A stretch of 64,000 bases of DNA from CAWGUU01 sp963825765 (GTDB lineage Bacteria > Actinomycetota > Acidimicrobiia > Acidimicrobiales > AC-14). Below are positions 10,752-20,028 of this stretch, piece by piece (the stretch's first letter is position 1; the number at the start of each line of letters is the position of its first letter). The translations under genes and the position numbers were made by a program. The stretch lies in NCBI GenBank assembly GCA_963825765.1, contig CAWGUU010000024.1:1-64000 (forward strand). The letters run 5' to 3'. The notes beneath the pieces are model-generated. The model ran no database searches. It was not told the DNA's origin and saw only the letters and a program-made list of their open reading frames with translations.

Positions 10752-12385
10752 TGGACACTCAGACCTTCCTCGACAACTTCGCCACCATCGCCGACGCCCC
10801 TGGGGGTATACGACGTCTTCGGGCGTTTGTGCTCGATCTTGCAGTGAGCGGTCGACTCGTTCCGCAGACCAAATCGGACGAGCCGGTCGAGGCATTCCTC
10901 GACCGGATCGCGGACGAGAACGCGTCACCCACCCGGTCGGGCGCTGCCGCGCCGGCGAAGCCGCGTTTCGACATCCCTGCCAGTTGGCGTTGGTTGCCTC
11001 TTGGCCGTGTCGTCTACCTCGAAATGGGCCAAAGTCCCCCCTCGTCGACATACAACCGGCTCGGCGAGGGCATGCCCTTCTTTCAGGGTAAGAGTGACTT
11101 CGGACTCACCCACCCAACCGTCCGCAACTGGTGCACCGCGCCCACCAAGTTTGCTCATCCCGGCGACGTTCTTATCTCGGTCCGGGCGCCCGTGGGGCCT
11201 ACAAACATCGCTGATCAGCGCTGCTGCCTCGGCCGTGGTCTCGCAGGTCTTCGACCTCTTGGAGGCATGCCTACCAGGTTCCTTCGCTTCTGGATCCAAG
11301 GCTTCGAGAAGGAACTTGTGGCGATGGCGACCGGCACCACGTTCATGGCAATCAGTCGCGGGAACCTTGCCCCTTTCCAGCTTCCCATTCCGCCGCTCGC
11401 TGAACAGGAGCGGATCGTGGCGAAATTGGACGAACTGATGAGGCTGAGCGACGAGTTCGAAGTCCGCCATGACCGCCACCATCACGCCACAACCCGATTC
11501 AGTAGCAGCGCCCTCCACGTCCTAGCCGAAGCCGAGACCCCCGACGACCTGCGTCGAGCGTGGGAACGAGTCAGCACTAACTGGAGGGTGGTCACCGGTC
11601 AACACGGCTGCATCTCCGACCTCCGTCAGACCGTTCTTCGACTCGCTCTGGCAGGTCGCCTGACTACAAGCACGCCGACCGATGGGACTACCGCGGCAAT
11701 TCTCCAATCGTCTCGGGGCGAGGCCCTTGATCAGCCCGACCTTCTCGACGGCGAGGGTGGCGTGGTGGCTGCCCCGTATCGCCTCCCCGAAACATGGCGA
11801 TGGGTCGCCCTTGGAGGGGTGACCGCTCACATCCTTGCTGGCTGGAGTGCTCCGTCGACACACCAGAGGAGGTCCGGCGATGATTGGGCCGTCCTCAAGG
11901 TGAGCGCGTGCTCGTGGGGGCATTTTCGGGCGGACGAGAACAAGGCACTGCAACCGGGCACGGTTCCAAAAGAGGAACTTGAGGTCCGGCGGGGTGACTT
12001 CCTGATCTCCAGGGCGAATACGTCCAACCTCGTCGCGCGAAGCGTCGTGGTCGAGGACACCCCGCCGCATTTGATGTTGAGCGATAAAACGCTACGAGTC
12101 ACTCCGGTGAATGGGTGCGATCCCCGATACCTCAACCTCGCCAACCTTGGGCCCGCTGCCCGAACCCACTACCGAGCAGAAGCCACGGGCACAAGCGATT
12201 CGATGAAGAACGTCTCCCAACGTGCGATTCGGCGGACTCCGATCCCGCTGCCTCCACGCGGGGAGCAGGTCCGAATCGTGGCGGCGGTCACCCAGTTGAA
12301 CCTCCTATGCGATCAGCTGGAGCACGCGCTGAGCAGACAATCGAGCGCGGCGTCACAACTCTCCTCATCGATCACTGCCGAATGA
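10751..12385 (+). CDS. hsdS: Type I restriction specificity S subunit
   Basis: DNA-recognition subunit, 544 residues, uninterrupted. TGATG overlap with hsdM. Two target-recognition domains: TRD1 begins at about residue 73 (FDIPASWRWLPLG) and ends in the central conserved helix (PIPPLAEQERIVAKLDELM, residues 212-230); TRD2 begins near residue 342 (PYRLPETWRWVALG) and ends with a second helix motif (PLPPRGEQVRIVAAV). The two helices set the spacer of a bipartite target. The intact frame contrasts with the damaged hsdR and hsdM. Long HsdS with a 40-residue N-terminal helix (AFVLDLAVSGRLVPQ), seen in many type I-C-like or I-A-like S subunits. Target sequence cannot be read from the gene. Confidence 0.9.
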   Translation: MDTQTFLDNFATIADAPGGIRRLRAFVLDLAVSGRLVPQTKSDEPVEAFLDRIADENASPTRSGAAAPAKPRFDIPASWRWLPLGRVVYLEMGQSPPSSTYNRLGEGMPFFQGKSDFGLTHPTVRNWCTAPTKFAHPGDVLISVRAPVGPTNIADQRCCLGRGLAGLRPLGGMPTRFLRFWIQGFEKELVAMATGTTFMAISRGNLAPFQLPIPPLAEQERIVAKLDELMRLSDEFEVRHDRHHHATTRFSSSALHVLAEAETPDDLRRAWERVSTNWRVVTGQHGCISDLRQTVLRLALAGRLTTSTPTDGTTAAILQSSRGEALDQPDLLDGEGGVVAAPYRLPETWRWVALGGVTAHILAGWSAPSTHQRRSGDDWAVLKVSACSWGHFRADENKALQPGTVPKEELEVRRGDFLISRANTSNLVARSVVVEDTPPHLMLSDKTLRVTPVNGCDPRYLNLANLGPAARTHYRAEATGTSDSMKNVSQRAIRRTPIPLPPRGEQVRIVAAVTQLNLLCDQLEHALSRQSSAASQLSSSITAE

Positions 12386-12400
12386 CGACGTCAGGGCCAC

Positions 12401-12421
12401 GCGGCCGCATAAGTCGGCCGC
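12401..12421. terminator. Candidate bidirectional terminator hairpin
   Basis: Seven-base inverted repeat GCGGCCG / CGGCCGC with a 7-nt loop, lying between the convergent hsdS and DUF6615-like genes. No T-run follows, as is common in high-G+C actinobacteria, so this is only a structural call. Confidence 0.35.
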
Positions 12422-12449
12422 TAGCCGAGTCGCCCGCCCGTGAAACCAC

Positions 12450-13370
12450 TCACCCTCCAGGCTCGGTGTCGAAGGGGTCTACGACGAGGAAGTACCGCGC
12501 CATGGGTGTGTCCTCGTCGAGCTCAGGAGCACCTCCCTCCCGCACAATGTCCGCCCATCGAGGCGGCTCTGACTTCAGCCAGTCCGGGAATGTGAAGTCC
12601 TCCTGCGTCTCCTCGTTCTGCTGGGCTGCACTCATCGCCCTAGCAAGCTCGACAGCAAGGGCGGAGATACGTGGCCCGTCAGGAGGCGCGACGGGCCCCG
12701 GTGCGCCGCTCGGCGCCTGAGCGGAGGCCATCTGTGTCCAGTACGGGCAGAAGAGGCACTCCCATGGCATCGCAAGCTTGTTCACGGCTCGGGCGTGCTG
12801 ATTCGTCGCTGGGCCGGGAATCATGTACTCGACGACGTCGTCGGCATGGGCGATCGAGACCCCGAGGGGCGCAATACCCTCTTGCCACGGCGGCCCCAGC
12901 GAGGGAGCGCCGCGTCGCAGGTCGACTCGGAGACACCCGCCCATGGACACAACCGACCCAGCCAGCCCGAAGGGTACGACCTCCGAGTTGAAGAGGACGT
13001 AAAGAGGCACAGCCTGCGCCATCGACGCGGCATGGACAAGGGCCTGTGCCTGCTGAATAGCAGAGGGCTTTCGGAGCTCTGGGTAGAACCCGAAGCGACT
13101 GCCATCGATGTTCTTCGCCTGCACGAGGGCGGTCAGCCAGCCGGCTGGGGTCCGTAAAGCCCAGGCCCAGTCGAGCCCGTACGTCTTCTCCTCACCAACC
13201 GAGGACTTGTGGATCCAGACGCGACCGGCCCCCAGCCTGTGGAGCTCCGTAAGCAGCACCTCAGTGACGGTTTCCTCGCGCGGTCGAAACGGCGAGTCGC
13301 CGAGGAAATGCCACACCCACTCCGACAAACCCCCAAGCAACTCGACCAGCACCACACCAGTCTGCCGCAC
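12450..13370 (-). CDS. DUF6615-like protein with PD-(D/E)XK-type motif
   Basis: 306 residues from GTG 13370; a start at one of the next GTG codons is also possible. The N-terminal third matches what I remember of DUF6615: EETVTEVLLTEL near residue 33, then GLDWAWAL and LVQAKNID (residues about 65-90). GxDW followed by a strand and QxK fits the core of a PD-(D/E)XK nuclease fold with Gln in place of the usual Glu. The C-terminal part has a Cys pair (CLFCPYW) in a region that could bind a metal. It is convergent with hsdS and next to the tRNA. Proteins of this kind often sit in defence islands (inference). Nuclease activity is not shown. Confidence 0.65.
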   Translation of the reverse strand: MRQTGVVLVELLGGLSEWVWHFLGDSPFRPREETVTEVLLTELHRLGAGRVWIHKSSVGEEKTYGLDWAWALRTPAGWLTALVQAKNIDGSRFGFYPELRKPSAIQQAQALVHAASMAQAVPLYVLFNSEVVPFGLAGSVVSMGGCLRVDLRRGAPSLGPPWQEGIAPLGVSIAHADDVVEYMIPGPATNQHARAVNKLAMPWECLFCPYWTQMASAQAPSGAPGPVAPPDGPRISALAVELARAMSAAQQNEETQEDFTFPDWLKSEPPRWADIVREGGAPELDEDTPMARYFLVVDPFDTEPGG

Positions 13371-13413
13371 CCCGGCGTTAGAAGAAGCGTTAGAAGTCGG
13401 GCCCGGAACGCAG

Positions 13414-13439
13414 AGGGCCGGTGCTTTCGCACCGGCCCT
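13414..13439 (-). terminator. Hairpin downstream of tRNA-fMet
   Basis: Perfect 11-bp stem (AGGGCCGGTGC / GCACCGGCCCT) with a 4-nt loop, 15 bp beyond the 3' end of the tRNA. On the minus strand the loop is GAAA. No long T-run follows. It probably ends the tRNA transcript. Confidence 0.5.
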
Positions 13440-13454
13440 GACCTGCTCTTTTCT

Positions 13455-13531
<77 letters not shown>

Positions 13532-13551
13532 GCGTGACTTCAGTTTAGCAC

Positions 13552-16521
13552 TCAGGCTGCGGCTCCGGTCGTGGGGGTGGTGGACGGCGCCGGGGTCGCC
13601 GTGCGCTTGGCCGTGTCGATGGCCTGCTGGATGAGGGCGCGCGCCGCGTCGTTCTCCCGCTGGTAGCCGGCCAGGTCGCCCTTGCGGAGGGACTCGTCGG
13701 CGGCGGTGAACTTGGCCGTGGCCTGGTCGAGGAGGCTCTGCACCGAGGCGTCGACGCCACCGGGCGGGCCCGGCGGGGTCGTGCCGCCCCCGGGCGGGGT
13801 GCCGACGCCGGCGACGGGCGGCACGGGCACGCCGGGGCCCTGCAGCTCCAGGGTCGGCGGCGAGCTGCCGAAGATCTCGGTGAGCGCCGCCCGCAGCGAG
13901 TCCCGCATGATGACCTTCTCGCCGTAGACGACGATCACCTTCTTGAGCTGCGGCAACGGCGTGCCCTCGGCCGACACGTACAACGGCCGGATATAGAGCA
14001 GTGACTGCTCGATCGGGATCACCAGCAGGTTGCCCAGCCGTACCGAGGAGCCCTGGCCTCGCTGCCCGAGCAGGGTGATCTCGCTCGAGATCTCCGGCTG
14101 CTGGTTGATGCGGGCGTTGATCAGGGCCGGCCCGTCGGGCGGACTTCGTCGGTCCATGACGTAGGCGCTGAGCTTCCCGTACTGACCCGGGTTGCTCCTG
14201 GCGACCATGAAGGCGGTGAGCTTCTGGATGCTGCCGTCGGTGGAGAAGGGCACGAACGGCTGGAGGAGCACGAAGTCCTCCTTCTCCTCGTCCGGCAGCT
14301 TCATGGACAGGTAGTACGGGTCGATCTTGGTGTTGCGCGAGCCGGTGGGGACGCCCTGGGCGTTGGTGATCGGGGTCACCGTGGCGGCGGTGCTGACGGT
14401 GCCGGGCTCCTGGGCCAGGTCCCACCGGTCGGCGGTGCGGTAGAAGGACGCCGGATCGGTCATGTGGTAGAGCCCGTACATGTTCGTCTGGACCCGGAAC
14501 ATGTCCTCGGGGTAGCGCAGGTGGGCGCGCAGTTCCTCGTCCATCTCCGCCCCGTCGGTGAACAGCTTCGGGAACGCCTGCTGGTACGCCTTGATGATCG
14601 GATCGGTGGGGTCCACCACGTAGAACGTCATGCTGCCGTCGTAGGCGTCGATGGCCACCTTCACCGAGTTGCGCACGTAGTTGAAGCCGCCGTTGAGCCC
14701 GCTGTCGCCCCGGAGCCGGGAGGTGTCGGCGCGGCGGGAGTAGGGGTACCGGGTGGTGGTGGTGTAGGCGTCCTGGAGCCAGAGGATCCGGCCCTTGTGG
14801 ATCACCATGTAGGGATCGGCGTCGAAGCGCAGGAACGGTGCCGCCTTGCGCACCCGCTCGTCGATGCCCCGCAGGTAGACGGCCCGGGAATCCTCGGTGA
14901 TCAGGCTCGAGATCAGCGGGTTGATGTCGTTGAAGCGGAGGGCCAGCGCCACCCGACGCATGAAGGAGTCCATCTGGACTCCGGCCTTGCCGGCGTAGAC
15001 GGTGGTGTGGTTGGTGCCGTCGGCCGCGGTGTAGTCGATCTCCTGCTGCTGGGTGTTGACGATGGCGTAGCTGGGCAGGTCCTCGCCGAAGTAGACGGCC
15101 GGCTGCTCGAGCGTGGGCGCCCCGGCGGTCGACACGGGGGGCAGGTCCTTGATGCGGAACTCGGGGTTGCCGTCCGGCGCCACCCCGCTGCTCGGCGTCA
15201 GGACCGAGCCGTAGCCGTGGGTGTACACCAGGTGCTGGTTCACCCACGACTGCGACGGGATGCCCTGGATGTTCAGCTCGCGGGCCGAGATCAGGGCCTG
15301 GGTCTCCTGGCCCTCGATCTGGTACCGGTCCACGTCGACGTCGTTGAACTGGTAGAAGTTCCAGATCTTCTGAAGCTGCCGGTCGGTCTCCTCGAGGATC
15401 GTGGGATCCCACAGGCGGGCGTTGCGGATCGTTGCGGCGTTGCGCTCGAGCCCGGCCGCGTCGAGGTTCAGGTCGGCCGCGAAGTCCCTCGACTCGGTGT
15501 CGGCCAGGTTGAAGGCGGCTCGCGTGGCGGTGATGTTGCGCTGGATGTACGGCAGCTCCTTGGTGGACTCCGTGGGCTGCACCCGGAACTTCTGGACCGC
15601 AGCGGGGTAGGCGGCGCCGATCACCACCGAGATGAGGGCCCACACGCCGACGGCGATCACCGGCAGCACCCAGCCCCGGCGCAGGATGTTCACGAGGAAC
15701 AGCGCGCAGGCGAACAACGAGATCAGCACCAGCAGGTTGAGGGCCGGGAGCTGGGCATTGACGTCGGTGTAGCCGGCACCGCCGTCGACCGTTCCCCGGG
15801 TGGAGAACACGAGCTCGAAGCGCTGGAGGAAGTAGCCGGCCGCCTTCAGCAGGGCCAGGACCGCAAGCAGCACCGACAGGTGGGCCTTGACCTGCGGCGT
15901 CACCTTCTGCAGCGGCGTCTGGAACCGAATCCCGCCGTTCAGGTAATGGGCGATGGCGGTGACGATCAAGACGATGATCAGGGACGCGAACAGCCAGTCG
16001 ACGACGAACTTGGCGAACGGCAGCTCGAAGACGTAAAAGCCGATGTCCCGGTGGAACTCGGGATCCCTCGTCAGGAACGGGACCTGGTTGCGGAACAGCA
16101 GCCAGGACTGCCACTGCCCGGCGACGCCGGGACCGGCGACGAGGGCGAACACCGCCGCCACCCCGACCCTGACCATCCCCGCCCGGGAGCCGACGATCTC
16201 GTGGTAGCGCTCGACGAACTGCTCCTCGGGCCCCATGGGTCGGAAGGTTGGAGCCAGCAGGTCGGCGATGGCCAGGTTCGCCCACATGATGGCGAAGAAG
16301 ACGAGGGTGAAGACGACGGCCAGGCCGATCTTGGCGCCGAGGATCCCCTTCCACACGCTGGTGAAGCCGACCTCGTCGAACCAGAGGTAGTCGGTGTAGA
16401 AGCCGGCGATGCCCCGCAGCGATATGACGACGGTGAAGATCGCCACAGCCGCCACGACCAGGACGATGCGCTTGGAGTTGGAGCCTCGTCGTCGACGGGG
16501 CAGATCGGTGGGAGCACGCAT
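13552..16521 (-). CDS. UPF0182 (COG1615) large membrane protein
   Basis: 989 residues. About seven hydrophobic helices fill the first 330 residues (IVLVVAAVAIFTVVISL, IGLAVVFTLVFFAIMWANLA, VLPVIAVGVWALISVVIGAA). A large extracytoplasmic region follows, with family hallmarks such as YTHGYG, EQPAVYFGE, INPLISS and a proline-rich linker. The tail (LRKGDLAGYQRENDAARALIQQA) is also typical of the family. Length matches usual members. Molecular function is unknown in the family. The gene lies 12 bp downstream of the DivIVA-like gene in the same direction, so the two are probably co-transcribed, which points to a role at the cell envelope or pole. Confidence 0.92.
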   Translation of the reverse strand: MRAPTDLPRRRRGSNSKRIVLVVAAVAIFTVVISLRGIAGFYTDYLWFDEVGFTSVWKGILGAKIGLAVVFTLVFFAIMWANLAIADLLAPTFRPMGPEEQFVERYHEIVGSRAGMVRVGVAAVFALVAGPGVAGQWQSWLLFRNQVPFLTRDPEFHRDIGFYVFELPFAKFVVDWLFASLIIVLIVTAIAHYLNGGIRFQTPLQKVTPQVKAHLSVLLAVLALLKAAGYFLQRFELVFSTRGTVDGGAGYTDVNAQLPALNLLVLISLFACALFLVNILRRGWVLPVIAVGVWALISVVIGAAYPAAVQKFRVQPTESTKELPYIQRNITATRAAFNLADTESRDFAADLNLDAAGLERNAATIRNARLWDPTILEETDRQLQKIWNFYQFNDVDVDRYQIEGQETQALISARELNIQGIPSQSWVNQHLVYTHGYGSVLTPSSGVAPDGNPEFRIKDLPPVSTAGAPTLEQPAVYFGEDLPSYAIVNTQQQEIDYTAADGTNHTTVYAGKAGVQMDSFMRRVALALRFNDINPLISSLITEDSRAVYLRGIDERVRKAAPFLRFDADPYMVIHKGRILWLQDAYTTTTRYPYSRRADTSRLRGDSGLNGGFNYVRNSVKVAIDAYDGSMTFYVVDPTDPIIKAYQQAFPKLFTDGAEMDEELRAHLRYPEDMFRVQTNMYGLYHMTDPASFYRTADRWDLAQEPGTVSTAATVTPITNAQGVPTGSRNTKIDPYYLSMKLPDEEKEDFVLLQPFVPFSTDGSIQKLTAFMVARSNPGQYGKLSAYVMDRRSPPDGPALINARINQQPEISSEITLLGQRGQGSSVRLGNLLVIPIEQSLLYIRPLYVSAEGTPLPQLKKVIVVYGEKVIMRDSLRAALTEIFGSSPPTLELQGPGVPVPPVAGVGTPPGGGTTPPGPPGGVDASVQSLLDQATAKFTAADESLRKGDLAGYQRENDAARALIQQAIDTAKRTATPAPSTTPTTGAAA

Positions 16522-16533
16522 GTAGCGGCCAGA

Positions 16534-18669
16534 CTAGGTGGCGACCGGCACAAGCAAACAGCGGCACCCGGAGTGGGCCGGCGGATGGTGCTGGCCGGTG
16601 GGGAATGCCGTCCCCTTCGGGGTGGGGCCCGCCAGGGTGTTGTCGTGGCAGTCGGGGCAGGGACCGTCGTCGTCGACGACCCACCGCAGGAGCATCCCCT
16701 CGGCCATGGCCGAGAAGGCGCCGACGGCGTAGGCGGCGGCGGTGTAGTGGCGCACCGCGGGCTCGATCTCCTGGAGCTTGCACTGGCGGTAGGCGGCCCG
16801 CAGCGTCTCGGCCAACGCCTCGGCATCGTCGCTGTCGGAGCCGATGGCCCGCTCGAGCCGCTCCCGGAGCGGCCTGACCAGGTCGACGGCGAGGCCTTCG
16901 GCCAGTCGGGCGCCGGCGGGCTCGCTGCCGGAACCACCCCCGGACGCGTGGGCGGTGGCGAGTAGGGGCGCGGCCGCGGCGATCAGGCGGGCGGACTGCT
17001 CGGCGGCCCCCGGGAGGTCGGCGACGGAAGGACGACCGCGGACCTGGCGGAGCCGGTCGAGCCCCTCGTTCTGCTCGTCCTGCAGGACGCGCTTGAGGGC
17101 GCGGGTGAGGTCGGCGTCGATCGGGTCCAGCAGCTGGTCGCGGAACGACAGGGCAGTTTCGTCGACGACGGGATCGGGCCGGTTCTCGCCGGGGGCCGGC
17201 TGGGACTCTGGCACCTGGTCGCGCAACCGGGCGAACAGCTCGTCGGTACGGGGGCGGGGCGTGCCCGGCTCGAACCCGAGCTCGGGGTCGGGCGGGAGCT
17301 GTTCGTCGGACTGGTGGGCCGGGCGAGCCGGAGCGTCGACCGCTGCCAGGGAACGGCCCCGGTAGGGCGACCTGTCGGCGACCGACTGCGGCCGGACCGA
17401 CGGCGGCCCCGGTGCCGGGTCGGGCGCGGACTGGCGGCCACCGGCCGAACCCTCCGCTCGCCGGGCCCCGGTGCTGACGCCGACCCGTTCGGACAGCGGC
17501 CACTCCGGGCTCGGCAGGGGCGACAGCGGTGACAGCGACGGCGGGGTTGGAGGCGGGGGAGGCGGAGGCGCCACCGGGGGGGCCGGCGGTGGCGGTGCAA
17601 GAGGCGGGGGCGGTGGCGGCGAAAGCGGAGGGGGCGGCGGGGGAGGAGGCGGAGGGGGTGGCGCCGCGGTCACGTCGGCAGCGACCGGCTCCTCCGACGG
17701 CACGGACGCCGGCAGAGGTGGCGGTGGCGGGGGCGCAGCGGTTGCGTGCTCGTCGGACGGTTCGGACGGCGAGGGAGCTTCGACGGGAAATGGGGACGGC
17801 CTCGACCAGTCGAATTCCTTGCCTGGCGGCGTCTCGGGGTCGACCACCGGGACCGGGCCCGTCCCGAGATGGACGCCCTCGGGCGGGGTGTAGTCGGGTT
17901 CGGACGACATGCGCCTGGCCACGGCCTCGGCGGCCAGGCGGGCCTCGGGCTCGGCCGCGGCCAGCTCCGCAGTGACCTCGTCGAGCGTGCGACGGACCAC
18001 GTCGTAGGCGCTCACCAGCCGCTCGCGCGCCACCCGGAGCTGCTCGAGCTGCAGCTGGGCGGCGCGGCGGCGCCGGGCCAGGTCGCCGAGCATCCGCTCC
18101 CGGACGGCCCGGGCCTCGGCCACCATCTCCTTGCCCTGGGAGCGGGCGGATTGGATCGCCGCCTCGGCCTCGGCGCGGGCCTGGTCGCGCAGGGACCGGG
18201 CTTCGGCCTCGGCGGACTGGCGGAGGCTGGCGGTGACCCCGTCGGCCTCCTCGACCCGCTTCGCCATCAGCGAGTCGGCCTCCTGACGCATCCGGGCGAT
18301 GCGCAGCTCGGCGTCCCGCAGGGTGATGGCGGCGTTCTTCTCGGCGTCGGCGGTGATGGCGGCGGCGGTCTCGCGGGCGCTGCCGATCAGCCTCCCGGCG
18401 TGCTCGCCCAACCCGGTGGTGAGCATCGCCTCGTCGAGCTCGGGGTGGGCGGCGCGCGACAGTGCCTCCTGCAGCGCCCGCCGGAGCTCGGTCTCACGCG
18501 AGGCGGCGGTGGCCATCTCCTCGGCCACCCGCTTGAGAAACTCCCGGACCTCGGCCGGCTGGTACCCGCGGAAGACGGTGGTGAAGGGGCGGCCGCCGAC
18601 GGCATCAGGCGTGAGGGGGGAAGCGGCGGAGATGACGGCTCTGTCACCGTTCTCGTGTTCCATGCTCAC
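16534..18669 (-). CDS. DivIVA-like coiled-coil protein with polyproline linker and MuF/gp7-like C-terminal domain
   Basis: 711 residues. Residues about 28-50 (FTTVFRGYQPAEVREFLKRV) are a DivIVA-type N-terminal motif, which in this family targets curved membrane at poles and septa. Residues about 55-265 are long Ala/Glu/Arg-rich coiled coil. Residues about 310-400 are polyproline. The last 170 residues are helical and end in WVVDDDGPCPDC, then PPAHSGCRC. That Cys-x-x-Cys ... P-x-H-x-x-Cys-x-Cys pattern is the metal-binding signature of the SPP1 gp7 / Mu gpF phage head-morphogenesis family. The combination is unusual. No other phage genes are nearby. Start ATG 18669; the upstream AGGTGAGC-like stretch could serve as ribosome-binding site. 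Confidence 0.85.
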   Translation of the reverse strand: MSMEHENGDRAVISAASPLTPDAVGGRPFTTVFRGYQPAEVREFLKRVAEEMATAASRETELRRALQEALSRAAHPELDEAMLTTGLGEHAGRLIGSARETAAAITADAEKNAAITLRDAELRIARMRQEADSLMAKRVEEADGVTASLRQSAEAEARSLRDQARAEAEAAIQSARSQGKEMVAEARAVRERMLGDLARRRRAAQLQLEQLRVARERLVSAYDVVRRTLDEVTAELAAAEPEARLAAEAVARRMSSEPDYTPPEGVHLGTGPVPVVDPETPPGKEFDWSRPSPFPVEAPSPSEPSDEHATAAPPPPPPLPASVPSEEPVAADVTAAPPPPPPPPPPPPLSPPPPPPLAPPPPAPPVAPPPPPPPTPPSLSPLSPLPSPEWPLSERVGVSTGARRAEGSAGGRQSAPDPAPGPPSVRPQSVADRSPYRGRSLAAVDAPARPAHQSDEQLPPDPELGFEPGTPRPRTDELFARLRDQVPESQPAPGENRPDPVVDETALSFRDQLLDPIDADLTRALKRVLQDEQNEGLDRLRQVRGRPSVADLPGAAEQSARLIAAAAPLLATAHASGGGSGSEPAGARLAEGLAVDLVRPLRERLERAIGSDSDDAEALAETLRAAYRQCKLQEIEPAVRHYTAAAYAVGAFSAMAEGMLLRWVVDDDGPCPDCHDNTLAGPTPKGTAFPTGQHHPPAHSGCRCLLVPVAT

Positions 18670-18771
18670 CTCCGTTCGTTCGCGGCTCCACCTGCCGACG
18701 TCGCGGCCGTCCGCTGGCGCTCAGCCTACGCCCGCCGCGGCCGAAAATCGGGGACACTCGCGATGTCCGCC

Positions 18772-20028
18772 TCAGCCGCCGCCGAGGCCGCGCAGCAGGC
18801 CGCTCAGCGTGTCGACCAGAGCGTTGACGAGGTCGTCGATCGGGCCGATACCGGTGTTGAGCGGCCCCTTCCGATCGAGGGGGGGACTGCCGGGCGCAAC
18901 CGTCGTCGTCGGGGTCGGCGGGTTGGCACCGGACGACCCGCCGTCACCGCCGCCCGAGGAGCCCGACCCGTTCCCGCCGCCGGAGGGCCGTGGCAGGGCG
19001 ATCGCGGACCCGTCGCCGGAGCCCGTCGGAGGCGGTTTCGTGATCAGCGTCGGACCTTTGCCGATGCCCTCGTCGACGACGGCGACGAGCGGCGCGCGTG
19101 TCACGCCCTGATCGAGGGCGACGAGGCCCCACGACGCGCCCTGGTCGCGGAAGGCGAAGACCTTGGCCCAGCGTTCCTCGAACGACCCCATGGTGCCCTC
19201 GACGGCGATGGCGGCACCGACCAGCGTCTCCCCCGGCAGCCGGTCGACCGCCAACGACTCGTCGGTGAACGACGGCTCGGCGGCCAGCCGGTCCAACAGC
19301 CGGCGGTAGAAGTCGGGGGTGCGACCGTCGGTGGTGCCCACCTGGGCACTGAAGCCCTGGCTCCTCGCGTCGAGCTCGTTGCCGAGGGCGATGGCGTCGC
19401 CGAGGTACCGCATGTCCCAGGCGTCGTCGGCGTGGTACGCGACGGGCGTCGGCGTCGCCACCGGTCCCGCGGCAGGGACGACAACCTGCCGCAGGGCCGG
19501 AACGGTGATCGTCTGGCCCGCGGCAGTGACCTCGGCGCTGCCCGTGTAGCTGCTGACGACCACCGACTGGGCCGTCATGGACACCTTTGCCGCCCCCCGC
19601 ACGAGCACACCGACGGCGCCGGCGGTGAGACCGAGCTCGGCTTCTCCCGTGGTGGCGAGGACGTCGCCGCCGAGCACCATCGGCTTGACCTCCGGGGGTC
19701 TCGAGTTCGCCGCCTTGGCCAGCTCGACGTTGGACGCCGCCCTGAGCTCGACCTGGCGGTGACCCGACCCGGTCAAGGCGATGGCGGCTGTGCCTTCGCG
19801 GACGCTGACCCGCTGGCCGAACTCGACGGTGTCCGTGCCCCGGATCTCGGTGATGTCCTCACCCGGCGCACCCACCTCGGCCCGGCCGCTGACGGTGAGC
19901 TGGCCGGCCTCGTTCTCGTTGTCTCCACCTCCGCATGCCACGCCGAGCAGGAAGGCGACGGCGACGCCGGCGAGAACCCCGACGCGACGGTGCAAGGAGA
20001 TCGGGCCGGACGGAAGGTGACGGGGCAT
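18772..20028 (-). CDS. FecR-domain lipoprotein
   Basis: 418 residues from ATG 20028, whose A is shared with the TGA of the upstream histidine kinase (TGATG). The signal peptide ends in a lipobox (LAGVAVAFLLGVAC), so the protein should be lipid-anchored on the outer face of the membrane. Residues about 40-190 have the beta-rich FecR-type pattern (VEFGQRVSVREGTAAIALTG, NVELAKAAN, GDVLATTGEAELGL). A globular domain follows (about 200-310), then a Gly/Ser/Pro-rich linker and a short C-terminal amphipathic helix (IDDLVNALVDTLSGLLRGL). FecR proteins normally relay signals to an ECF sigma factor; here the partner is a histidine kinase gene. Function as a co-sensor is inference. Confidence 0.75.
   Translation of the reverse strand: MPRHLPSGPISLHRRVGVLAGVAVAFLLGVACGGGDNENEAGQLTVSGRAEVGAPGEDITEIRGTDTVEFGQRVSVREGTAAIALTGSGHRQVELRAASNVELAKAANSRPPEVKPMVLGGDVLATTGEAELGLTAGAVGVLVRGAAKVSMTAQSVVVSSYTGSAEVTAAGQTITVPALRQVVVPAAGPVATPTPVAYHADDAWDMRYLGDAIALGNELDARSQGFSAQVGTTDGRTPDFYRRLLDRLAAEPSFTDESLAVDRLPGETLVGAAIAVEGTMGSFEERWAKVFAFRDQGASWGLVALDQGVTRAPLVAVVDEGIGKGPTLITKPPPTGSGDGSAIALPRPSGGGNGSGSSGGGDGGSSGANPPTPTTTVAPGSPPLDRKGPLNTGIGPIDDLVNALVDTLSGLLRGLGGG

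Noticed and set aside
14464..16965. 833-codon plus-strand open frame opposite UPF0182
   Set aside because: Antisense shadow with low-complexity Gly/Val/Asp/His sequence; the minus strand encodes the recognisable protein.
16534..18669. Prophage remnant because of the MuF-like domain
   Set aside because: No terminase, portal, capsid or integrase genes nearby, and the domain is fused to an intact DivIVA-like protein.
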